Shown piece after piece: positions 25,313-33,270 of a stretch of 64,000 nucleotides of DNA. This stretch comes from Phytopseudomonas argentinensis (lineage in GTDB: Bacteria > Pseudomonadota > Gammaproteobacteria > Pseudomonadales > Pseudomonadaceae). Below the pieces are notes generated by a model that saw only the letters and a list, made by a program, of their open reading frames with translations, searched no databases and was not told the DNA's origin. A program made the translations under genes and the position numbers. The stretch lies in contig NZ_FORC01000001.1 of NCBI RefSeq assembly GCF_900113905.1, forward strand, positions 1,817,469 to 1,881,468, read 5' to 3'. The number at the start of each line of letters is the position of its first letter. Within the stretch, counting starts at the first letter, position 1.

Positions 25313-26314
25313 TCAATCCAGCCCCAGGTCCAGCAACAGGGCATGCAGTTCGGTAAACACCCGCTGTGGTTTCAGGTCATCGAAACAGGGCTTGTCGCGG
25401 TCACCCTTGCCGGCATCCGGGCCACTGGCGCACAGGTGCACCTGAGATCGGCCATAGGCACCGACCCGCCCGGGCAGCGTCGGGCCGTACAGCGACAGGG
25501 TCGGCACATCCAGTGCCGCGGCCAGATGGCCCAGGCCGGTGTCCACCGCGACGCAGGCCCGGGCACCGGCGAGCACCTTGGCCACACCCGCCAGGTTGAG
25601 CTTCGGCAACACCGCGGCCCCCTCGATACCGGCGGCGATACGCTCGGCACGGGCCTTTTCCGTCTCGTTGCCCCAGGGCAGGCGAATCGACCAGCCCTGC
25701 CCGGCGACCTGTTCGGCCAGCTCGCGCCAGTAGGCTTCGGGCCAATGCTTGCTGGCCCAGGTGGTGCCGTGCAGAAACACCAGATAAGGGCTCGCGGCCG
25801 GATCTGCAAGCTGGGCGCGGTTCAGCCCGTAGTCGCCCAGACCGGCGGGCACACTGTAGCCCAGCGCCTGGCCGAACAGCTGGCGGGTGCGCTCCAGCGC
25901 ATGCTGGGCGGGCGGCACGCTGTACGGGCGATCATAGAAGCGCGCGGCGATCGGCTCGCGGGCGGATTTGCTGTCGAGCCCGGCCACCGGCGCCTTGACG
26001 TAACGGGTCAGCCAGGCGCTCTTGAACAACCCCTGGGCGTCGATCACCAGGTCGTAGTGGCTTTCGCGCAGGCGCTGCTTGAAACGCGACCATTCGCCAC
26101 TGCGCAGGGTTTTCAGCGGGTGCTTGCGCCAGCGGCGGATGGCTACCGCAATGACCTGGGACACCGCCGGGTGCCAGGCGGGAATCTCGGCGAAGCCCTC
26201 TTCCACCACCCAGTCGAAGCGGATGCCGGGAATCGCCCGGGCCGCGTCGGTCAGGGCCGGCAGGGTATGAATGACGTCGCCCAGCGATGAGGTCTTGATC
26301 ACCAGCACGCGCAT
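25313..26314 (-). CDS. waaC: ADP-heptose:LPS heptosyltransferase I
   Basis: A 333-residue GT9 enzyme that adds the first L-glycero-D-manno-heptose to Kdo2-lipid A. Family motifs are MRVLVIKTSSLGDVIHTLPA at the N-terminus, RFDWVVEEGFAEIPAWHP near 35, YLVFLHGTTWASKHWPE near 180 and CVAVDTGLGHLAAALDVPT near 255, the ADP-heptose binding loop. The ATG at 26314 directly follows the waaF stop (TGAATG), so the two heptosyltransferase genes form one unit. Donor is supplied by HldE at the other end of the cluster. Confidence 0.96.
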   Translation of the reverse strand: MRVLVIKTSSLGDVIHTLPALTDAARAIPGIRFDWVVEEGFAEIPAWHPAVSQVIAVAIRRWRKHPLKTLRSGEWSRFKQRLRESHYDLVIDAQGLFKSAWLTRYVKAPVAGLDSKSAREPIAARFYDRPYSVPPAQHALERTRQLFGQALGYSVPAGLGDYGLNRAQLADPAASPYLVFLHGTTWASKHWPEAYWRELAEQVAGQGWSIRLPWGNETEKARAERIAAGIEGAAVLPKLNLAGVAKVLAGARACVAVDTGLGHLAAALDVPTLSLYGPTLPGRVGAYGRSQVHLCASGPDAGKGDRDKPCFDDLKPQRVFTELHALLLDLGLD

Positions 26315-27352
26315 TCAGGGCATGACCTCGACCGGCTCGACGGCCAGGCGCTGCAGCGCGTCCATGGCAACCCGCGGCTGGAGCTGTACCAGGCAGTTGT
26401 AATGGCCGAAGCGGCAGGTGCGCTCGAAGCACGGGCTGCACTCGATGCCCAGGCGGATGATTTCCACCTGCTCGGCCAGCGGCGGCGTGAATTGCGGCGA
26501 GGTCGAGCCATAAACCGCCACCAGCGGGCGATTGAGCGCCGCCGCGACGTGCATCAGCCCGGAGTCGTTGGACACCACCGAGGCGGCGCACGACAGCAGG
26601 TCGATGGCCTGGGCCAGGCTGGTCTCGCCGGACAGGTTGACGGCCTCCTCGCGCAGGCCGGGAATCAACCGCGAACGGATGTCCTCGCCCACCGGGTGAT
26701 CCTTTTTCGAGCCGAACAGCCAGACCTGCCAACCCTCGCGAATCTTCGCCTCGGCGACCTTGGCGTAATGCTCGCTGGGCCAGCGTTTGGCCTCGCCGAA
26801 CTCGGCACCCGGGCACAGGGCCAGAACTGGGCGGTCCAGGGTCAGGCCGAAATGCGCCAGGGCCGCATCACGAGTGGCCGGGTCGATCTGCAGGGAGGGG
26901 CGCGGATAGGGCTGCGGCAGCTCGGCACCGGCCGGATAGGCCAGGGCCATGAAGCGCTCGATCATCAGCGGGTAGCGGTCCTTGTCCAGCTTGCGCACGT
27001 CATTGAGCAGACCGTAACGCATCTCGCCCTTCCAGCCGGTGCGCAGCGGGATCCCGGCGAAGAACGGCACCAGCGCCGACTTCATGGAATTGGGCAGCAG
27101 GATCGCCTGATCGTAACGGCCGGCCAGGGACTTGCCGATGCGCCGGCGCGTGGCCAGCTCCAGCACGCCATGGCCCAGGGGAAAGCTCAGCGCCTGACGC
27201 ACTTCGGGCATGCGCTCGAGGATCGGCCGGCTCCAGTCCGGGGCCAGCACGTCGATGGCGCAGTCGGGATGGCGCTTTTTCAGACACTGGAACAGTGTCT
27301 GCGCCATCACCATGTCGCCTACCCACGAAGGGCCGATGATCAGAATATTCAT
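26315..27352 (-). CDS. waaF: ADP-heptose:LPS heptosyltransferase II
   Basis: A 345-residue GT9 enzyme that adds the second inner-core heptose. It shows MNILIIGPSWVGDMVMAQTL, DVLAPDWSRPILERMPEV, GWKGEMRYGLLND, LCPGAEFGEAKRWPSEHYA near 185 and SNDSGLMHVAAALNRPLVAV near 260, all typical of WaaF. The ATG at 27352 starts the conserved N-terminus; in-frame codons upstream to 27400 would add a non-conserved tail overlapping glnE's end. The gene begins 44 bases after the glnE stop on the same strand; in P. aeruginosa ilvE lies between them. Confidence 0.96.
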   Translation of the reverse strand: MNILIIGPSWVGDMVMAQTLFQCLKKRHPDCAIDVLAPDWSRPILERMPEVRQALSFPLGHGVLELATRRRIGKSLAGRYDQAILLPNSMKSALVPFFAGIPLRTGWKGEMRYGLLNDVRKLDKDRYPLMIERFMALAYPAGAELPQPYPRPSLQIDPATRDAALAHFGLTLDRPVLALCPGAEFGEAKRWPSEHYAKVAEAKIREGWQVWLFGSKKDHPVGEDIRSRLIPGLREEAVNLSGETSLAQAIDLLSCAASVVSNDSGLMHVAAALNRPLVAVYGSTSPQFTPPLAEQVEIIRLGIECSPCFERTCRFGHYNCLVQLQPRVAMDALQRLAVEPVEVMP

Positions 27353-27396
27353 ACGCTCAGTTTCGCTAGAGAAGTCCGATGGCGGGCGGGCAGCCA

Positions 27397-30342
27397 TCAA
27401 CTCAGCCCCAGTTCACGCCAGATGCGCATCACATTGCGCCGGTGCTCGTGGAACTGGTCGCCGCCCACGACCCCGGGCTGCTTCTGCAAGGCCTGCCGGT
27501 GGGCTGCCGAGCGGTAGGCCTTGTAGGCGTCCTGCAGCAGGGTCGCCTCGCCATCGCGGAGCAGACCGAGCCGATCCAGGCCTTCCAGAATGCGGATGTT
27601 GTCGGTGAATTCGAGCAGCGCCGGATGCTGCTTCGACCACGCCAGAGCCGCGTATTGCACCATAAATTCGATATCGACGATACCTCCGGCGTCCTGCTTG
27701 AGGTCGAAGGGCGAGGCCGCCTCGAAGGCATTCTCGGCCGTGCCGGCCGCGGTGGCACGGCTGCCCAGGTTGTAGCGCATTTTGGCGCGCATCTCGCTGA
27801 CCTCGGCTTGCAGCTTGGCCTGGTCGCGCTCGCGGGCCAGCACCGCGGTACGTACCTCGGCGAACGCGGCGGCCACCCGCTGACAGCCAACCAGCACCCG
27901 TGCACGCACCAGCGCCTGGTGCTCCCAGGTCCAGGCCTCGCCCTCCTGATAGCGGCGGAAGGCGCCCAGGGAGCTGACCAGCAGTCCCGCCGCACCGGAG
28001 GGACGCAGGCGCATGTCGACGTCGTAGAGCTGGCCGGAGTTGGTCTGCGCGGTCAGCAGGTGAATGATCCGCTGCCCCAGGCGGGTAAAGAACTGCGCGC
28101 CATCGATGGGCTTGGCGCCGTCGGTCTCGGCCTGGGGGTCGCCATCGTGGATAAACACCAGGTCCAGGTCCGAGCCGTGCCCCAGCTCGATGCCGCCCAC
28201 CTTGCCGTAGCCGACGATGATGAAATCCGGTGCACAGGGGCTGCCATCGGCGCGCAACGGCGTGCCATGGCGGTTGACCATCTGCCGCCAGGCCAGGGCC
28301 AGTACCTGGTCGAGAATGGCTTCGGCCAGCCAGGTCAGGTAGTCGCTGACCTTCATCAGCGGCAGGCTGCCGGCGATCTCCGAGGCCGCCACGCGCAGAC
28401 CATGGGCCAGCTTGAAGTGGCGCAGCGCCTCCATCTGCTGCTCAAGATCGTCCTCGGGAATGCGCGTCAGGCGCTCCTGCAACTCGGCGGCCAGCTCCGG
28501 GGCAAGGGGCGGGCTGAACAGACGCCCTTCGTTGAGCAACTCGTCGAGCAGCAGTGGGAAACGGCTGATCTGCTCGGCAATCCACGGGCTGGCGGCGCAC
28601 AGGGTCAGCAGGCGCAACAAGGCGCCGGGGTTTTCGGTGAGTAGCACCAGGTAGGCCGAGCGCCGAGCGACCGCCTCGATCAGCGGCAGCACCCGCTCCA
28701 GCACCAGGTCCGGCTTTTCCTGTTCGGTGGTGGCGGCCAGCAGGCGTGGGATAAAGGCATCCAGGCGCTCGCGGCCGATACGCTGCATGGCGCGCACCTG
28801 ATTGCCGTTGCGCAGCCCCACCAGCCGTTGCCAGGCAGCCTGGGGCGCCTCGAATCCGGCTTCGGCCAGCTGCCGACAGGCCGCCTCTTCATCCTGATCG
28901 TCGTTCCACAGCGGCAGCCAGTCCGCACCGACCATGGGCTCCTCGTCGCCCTGCTGATCCTCGTCGGGGTCGGCGATGACCTGGCGAAAATGCCAGTCGA
29001 CCCGGCCGCGCCAGTGCATCAGCCGTTCATGGAAGGCATCCCAGCCATCGAAGCCGAGCATGAAGGCCACCCGCGCCCGATCCTGGTCATTGTCCGGGAG
29101 CATCTGCGTCTGCCGGTCGTCGATGGCCTGCAAGGCGTGCTCGGTGTAACGCAGGAAGGCGTAACCGGCGAGCAGCTCGTCGACCGCCTGGCCCGGCAGG
29201 TAGCCCTGATCCTTGAGCGTTTGCAGCACCTTGAGCAAGGAGCGCTGCTGCAGGCTGAGGTCGCGTCCGCCGTGGATCAGCTGGAAGGCCTGGGCAATGA
29301 ACTCCACCTCACGGATACCGCCGGAGCCGAGCTTGATGTTCTCGGCCATGCCCTTGCGGCGCACTTCCTGCTGGATCAGCTGTTTCATGGTGCGCAGCGC
29401 GTCGATGGCGGAAAAATCCAGGTAACGGCGGTAGACGAAGGGTCGCAGCATCTCCAGCAGCTGCGCGCCGGCCTGCTGATCACCGCCGACCACCCGCGCC
29501 TTGATCATCGCGTAGCGCTCCCAGTCGCGCCCCTGGTCCTGGTAGTACTGCTCCAGCGCGTTGAAGCTGAACACCAGCGCGCCGGACGAGCCATAGGGGC
29601 GCAGGCGCATATCGGTGCGAAACACGAAACCGTCGACGGTAATGGCGTCCAGCGCCTTGATCAGCTTCTGGCCCAGGCGAATGAAGAACTCCTGGTTATC
29701 CAGCGGGCGCTTGACGCCCTGGGTTTCGCCGCCCTCCGGGTAGCCGAAGATCAGGTCGATGTCCGAAGACAGGTTCAACTCATGGGCGCCGAGCTTGCCC
29801 ATGCCAAGGATCACCATGTGCTGCGGCTCGCCACTGCGACGCCCGACCGGCGTGCCGAACTGCTCGCAATGCCGGGGGTAAAGCCACTGGTAGGCCAGAT
29901 CAATGCAGGCGTCGGCCAGGTCGGAAAGATCGCGGCAGGTCTCCACCAGATCCGCCTGGCGGCTGACATCGCGCCAGATGATGCGCAGTTGCTGGCGATT
30001 GCGAAAGCGTCGCAGGCTACGCGCCAGGGCGTTCTCATCCGCGCACTCGCGCAGCTGTTCGGCAAGCTGCCCACGCAACTCGCCTGCATCCAGGCGCCGC
30101 TCCAGCTCGCCGCTGCCCGCCAGGTCGCGGAGCATCTGCGGGTCACGCTCGCCCTGCTGCGTCACGAAGTCACTGGCAGCAGTCACCCGCTGCAAATTTT
30201 CCTTGCGCAGCGCCGGCCAGGCCGCGAATTCGGCAGCGGCTTCAGCGGACAGGCGGGCGAACGCCTGGGCAAGCGACTGCTCGGCACGCTGGGCAACTGG
30301 ATGAAGGACGGCAGGCAAAGAGACGAGCGCAGGCAAGCTCAT
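27397..30342 (-). CDS. glnE: Glutamine synthetase adenylyltransferase / deadenylylase
   Basis: GlnE controls nitrogen assimilation by adding or removing AMP on glutamine synthetase in response to PII. At 981 residues it has two nucleotidyltransferase domains: the N-terminal deadenylylase with LNLSSDIDLIFGYPEGG near residue 190 and the C-terminal adenylylase with ELGHGSDLDLVFIHDGD near 720, each with the G-S/D-x-D motif; helical PII-response regions lie between and after them. The ATG at 30342 begins MSLPALVSLPAVLHPVA. It is divergent from aceE across a 268-base gap and lies directly upstream of the waaF operon, so read-through is possible. Confidence 0.96.
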   Translation of the reverse strand: MSLPALVSLPAVLHPVAQRAEQSLAQAFARLSAEAAAEFAAWPALRKENLQRVTAASDFVTQQGERDPQMLRDLAGSGELERRLDAGELRGQLAEQLRECADENALARSLRRFRNRQQLRIIWRDVSRQADLVETCRDLSDLADACIDLAYQWLYPRHCEQFGTPVGRRSGEPQHMVILGMGKLGAHELNLSSDIDLIFGYPEGGETQGVKRPLDNQEFFIRLGQKLIKALDAITVDGFVFRTDMRLRPYGSSGALVFSFNALEQYYQDQGRDWERYAMIKARVVGGDQQAGAQLLEMLRPFVYRRYLDFSAIDALRTMKQLIQQEVRRKGMAENIKLGSGGIREVEFIAQAFQLIHGGRDLSLQQRSLLKVLQTLKDQGYLPGQAVDELLAGYAFLRYTEHALQAIDDRQTQMLPDNDQDRARVAFMLGFDGWDAFHERLMHWRGRVDWHFRQVIADPDEDQQGDEEPMVGADWLPLWNDDQDEEAACRQLAEAGFEAPQAAWQRLVGLRNGNQVRAMQRIGRERLDAFIPRLLAATTEQEKPDLVLERVLPLIEAVARRSAYLVLLTENPGALLRLLTLCAASPWIAEQISRFPLLLDELLNEGRLFSPPLAPELAAELQERLTRIPEDDLEQQMEALRHFKLAHGLRVAASEIAGSLPLMKVSDYLTWLAEAILDQVLALAWRQMVNRHGTPLRADGSPCAPDFIIVGYGKVGGIELGHGSDLDLVFIHDGDPQAETDGAKPIDGAQFFTRLGQRIIHLLTAQTNSGQLYDVDMRLRPSGAAGLLVSSLGAFRRYQEGEAWTWEHQALVRARVLVGCQRVAAAFAEVRTAVLARERDQAKLQAEVSEMRAKMRYNLGSRATAAGTAENAFEAASPFDLKQDAGGIVDIEFMVQYAALAWSKQHPALLEFTDNIRILEGLDRLGLLRDGEATLLQDAYKAYRSAAHRQALQKQPGVVGGDQFHEHRRNVMRIWRELGLS

Positions 30343-30433
30343 GGTCTATCCTTTTCGGCGGGCTGCGAGCCTGTTGGAAAACCGGCGCAGCCCCCTTGAG
30401 GGCTTGCCGTTACTGGCTCTTGCCTGATTTGAT

Positions 30434-30448
30434 TGTAGTTTTGCTACG
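30434..30448. promoter_or_regulatory. Imperfect palindrome upstream of aceE, candidate GntR-family operator
   Basis: TGTAGTTTTGCTACG is an imperfect inverted repeat that fits TNGTNNN(A/G)CNA, close to the TNGTNNNACNA pattern of the FadR/PdhR-type GntR regulators. It is about 52 bases centre to centre from a perfect copy at 30486-30500 in the glnE-aceE gap. Confidence 0.45.
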
Positions 30449-30485
30449 ACTGAATCGATCGAGAGAGCTGAAATCGCCGACGAAA

Positions 30486-30500
30486 TGTAGTAAAACTACA
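30486..30500. promoter_or_regulatory. Perfect palindrome upstream of aceE, candidate GntR-family operator
   Basis: TGTAGTAAAACTACA is a perfect 15-base palindrome (6-base arms, 3-base centre) and its core TAGTAAAACTA matches TNGTNNNACNA exactly. It lies 111 bases before the aceE start. Control of pyruvate dehydrogenase genes by a PdhR/LldR-type regulator is known in other gamma-proteobacteria; here the regulator is not in the window. Confidence 0.55.
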
Positions 30501-30610
30501 GGAAGCCGGATCTACCCAACCGGTACATCCAAGAATTAATGTGCCCGCTCAAAAAGCCGGCCACGCATCTGGTTTCCGATTCTGGAAGCCTTTCCGCTCT
30601 GGAGCAAGCC

Positions 30611-33259
30611 ATGCAAGACCTCGATCCAATCGAAACCCAGGAATGGCTGGACGCACTGGAATCCGTCCTCGACAAGGAAGGCGAAGACCGTGCCCACTAT
30701 CTGATGACGCGCCTGGGTGAGTTGGCCACTCGCAGCGGCACGCAGTTGCCCTATTCGATCACCACGCCCTATCGCAATACCATTCCGGTCACCCGTGAAG
30801 CGCGTATGCCGGGCGACCTGTTCATGGAACGTCGCATCCGCTCGATCGTTCGCTGGAACGCCCTGGCCATGGTCATGCGCGCCAACATGCAGGACCCGGA
30901 CCTGGGTGGTCACATCTCCACCTTCGCCTCCAGCGCGACCCTTTACGACATCGGCTTCAACTACTTCTTCCAGGCACCGACCGAAGAACATGGCGGCGAC
31001 CTGATCTACTACCAGGGCCACGCCTCTCCCGGCATCTACGCCCGCGCCTTCCTGGAAGGCCGCCTGAGCGAAGAGCAGATGCTCAAGTTCCGTCAGGAAG
31101 TGGACGGTGGCGGCCTGTCGTCGTACCCGCACCCGCACCTGATGCCGGACTTCTGGCAGTTCCCGACCGTATCCATGGGCCTGGGCCCGATCACCGCGAT
31201 CTACCAGGCACGCTTCATGAAGTACCTGGAAAACCGCGGTTTCATCCCGGCCGGCAAGCAGAAGGTCTGGTGCTTCATCGGTGACGGCGAGACTGACGAG
31301 CCGGAAACCCTGGGCGCCATCTCCCTGGCCGGCCGCGAGAACCTCGACAACCTGATCTTCGTCATCAACTGCAACCTGCAGCGCCTCGACGGCCCGGTTC
31401 GCGGCAACAGCAAGATCATCCAGGAACTCGAAGGCGTGTTCCGCGGCGCCAACTGGAACGTCAACAAGGTCATCTGGGGCCGTATGTGGGACCCGCTGTT
31501 CGCCCAGGACGAAGACGGCCGCATGCAGCGCCGCATGGACCAGGCGATCGACGGCGAATACCAGAACTACAAGGCCAAGGACGGCGCCTACGTGCGCAAG
31601 CATTTCTTCGGCCACGATCCGGAACTGCTCAAGCGCGTCGAGAAGCTCTCAGACGACGAGATCTGGAAGCTCAACCGTGGCGGTCACGACCCGTACAAGG
31701 TCTACGCGGCTTACCACCAGGCGGTCAACCACAAAGGCCAGCCGACCGTCATCCTGGCCAAGACCATCAAGGGTTATGGCACCGGCGCCGGCGAAGCCAA
31801 GAACACCGCGCACAACACCAAGAAGGTCGATATCGAGTCGCTGAAGAAATTCCGCGATCGCTTCGACATTCCGCTCAACGATTCGCAGCTGGAAGAACTG
31901 CCGTTCTATCGCCCGGCCGAAGACAGCGCAGAGATGAAGTACCTGCGCAAGTGCCGCGAGAAGCTCGGTGGTCACCTGCCGCAGCGTAACCGCGGCTCCA
32001 TCAGCATTCCGACGCCGCCGCTGGAAACCCTCAAGGCCGTGCTCGATGGCTCGGGCGACCGGGAAATTTCCACCACCATGGCCTTTGGTCGCATCCTCGC
32101 CTCCATGGTCAAGGACAAGGAGCTGGGCAAGCGCATCGTGCCGATTCTCGCTGACGAGGCGCGTACCTTCGGTATGGAAGGCATGTTCCGCCAGCTGGGT
32201 ATCTACTCCCCGGTGGGGCAGCTGTACGAGCCGGTCGACCGCGATCAGGTGATGTACTACCGCGAAGAGAAGGACGGCCAGATCCTCCAGGAAGGCCTCA
32301 ACGAGGCCGGGGCGTTCTCCTCGTTCATCGCCGCCGGTACCGCCTACAGCAACTACAACACGCCGATGCTGCCGGTCTACATCTTCTACTCGATGTTCGG
32401 CTTCCAGCGTATCGGTGACCTGGCCTGGGCTGCCGGCGACGGCCAGACCCGCGGCTTCCTGCTGGGCGGCACCTCGGGCCGTACCACGCTGAACGGCGAA
32501 GGCCTGCAGCACGAGGACGGCCACAGCCACATCCTCGCCAGCACCATCCCCAACGTGCGCAGCTATGACCCCACCTACGCCTACGAGCTGGCGGTGATCA
32601 TGCGCGAAGGCACGCACCGGATGATGACCCTGCAGGAAAACGTTTATTACTACATCACCGTAATGAACGAGAACTACCAGCAGCCGGCCATGCCCGAAGG
32701 TGTCGAAGACGGCATCATCAAGGGCATGTACCTGCTCGAAGAGGACAAGAAGGAAGCCGCCCACCACGTCCAACTCATGGGCTGCGGCACCATCCTCAAC
32801 GAAGTTCGCGAAGCGGCGAAGATCCTGCGCAACGACTACAACATCGGTGCCGATGTGTGGAGCGTGACCAGCTTCAACGAACTGCGTCGCAACGGCCTGG
32901 CCGTGGAGCGCAGCAACCGTCTGCACCCGGGCGACGAGCCCAAGCAGAGCTACGTCGAGCAGTGCCTGAGCGGCCGTAAAGGGCCGGTGGTGGCCAGCAC
33001 CGACTACATGAAGCTGTTCGCCGAACAGATTCGTCAGTGGGTACCGGTCAAGGAATACAAGGTTCTGGGTACCGATGGTTACGGCCGCAGCGACAGCCGT
33101 CGCAAGCTGCGCGACTTCTTCGAAGTGGACCGTCGCTGGGTTGTTCTGGCTGCGCTCGAAGCGCTGGCCGATCGCGGCGAAATCGAACGCAAGGTGGTGG
33201 CCGAGGCCATCGTCAAGTTCGGTATCGACCCTGAAAAACGCAACCCACTGGACTGCTGA
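30611..33259 (+). CDS. aceE: Pyruvate dehydrogenase E1 component, homodimeric type
   Basis: AceE is the thiamin diphosphate-dependent E1 of the pyruvate dehydrogenase complex; it decarboxylates pyruvate and passes the acetyl group to lipoyl-AceF. The 882-residue length equals that of the P. aeruginosa protein. GDGETDEPETLGAISLAG near 235 begins the thiamin diphosphate/metal motif that ends in VINCN; HEDGHSHILASTIPN near 640 is a catalytic histidine region. ATG at 30611 follows GGAGCAAGCC; an in-frame ATG at 30539 would add a poorly conserved extension. It forms an operon with aceF 11 bases downstream; two palindromes upstream suggest repression. Confidence 0.97.
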   Translation: MQDLDPIETQEWLDALESVLDKEGEDRAHYLMTRLGELATRSGTQLPYSITTPYRNTIPVTREARMPGDLFMERRIRSIVRWNALAMVMRANMQDPDLGGHISTFASSATLYDIGFNYFFQAPTEEHGGDLIYYQGHASPGIYARAFLEGRLSEEQMLKFRQEVDGGGLSSYPHPHLMPDFWQFPTVSMGLGPITAIYQARFMKYLENRGFIPAGKQKVWCFIGDGETDEPETLGAISLAGRENLDNLIFVINCNLQRLDGPVRGNSKIIQELEGVFRGANWNVNKVIWGRMWDPLFAQDEDGRMQRRMDQAIDGEYQNYKAKDGAYVRKHFFGHDPELLKRVEKLSDDEIWKLNRGGHDPYKVYAAYHQAVNHKGQPTVILAKTIKGYGTGAGEAKNTAHNTKKVDIESLKKFRDRFDIPLNDSQLEELPFYRPAEDSAEMKYLRKCREKLGGHLPQRNRGSISIPTPPLETLKAVLDGSGDREISTTMAFGRILASMVKDKELGKRIVPILADEARTFGMEGMFRQLGIYSPVGQLYEPVDRDQVMYYREEKDGQILQEGLNEAGAFSSFIAAGTAYSNYNTPMLPVYIFYSMFGFQRIGDLAWAAGDGQTRGFLLGGTSGRTTLNGEGLQHEDGHSHILASTIPNVRSYDPTYAYELAVIMREGTHRMMTLQENVYYYITVMNENYQQPAMPEGVEDGIIKGMYLLEEDKKEAAHHVQLMGCGTILNEVREAAKILRNDYNIGADVWSVTSFNELRRNGLAVERSNRLHPGDEPKQSYVEQCLSGRKGPVVASTDYMKLFAEQIRQWVPVKEYKVLGTDGYGRSDSRRKLRDFFEVDRRWVVLAALEALADRGEIERKVVAEAIVKFGIDPEKRNPLDC

Positions 33260-33270
33260 GGAGACGCATT

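Noticed and set aside
27353..27396. Remnant of ilvE
   Set aside because: Only 44 bases are present and no aminotransferase sequence is visible, so the gene is absent here rather than decayed.
28828..30399. 523-residue frame antisense to glnE
   Set aside because: Shadow of glnE; composition only.
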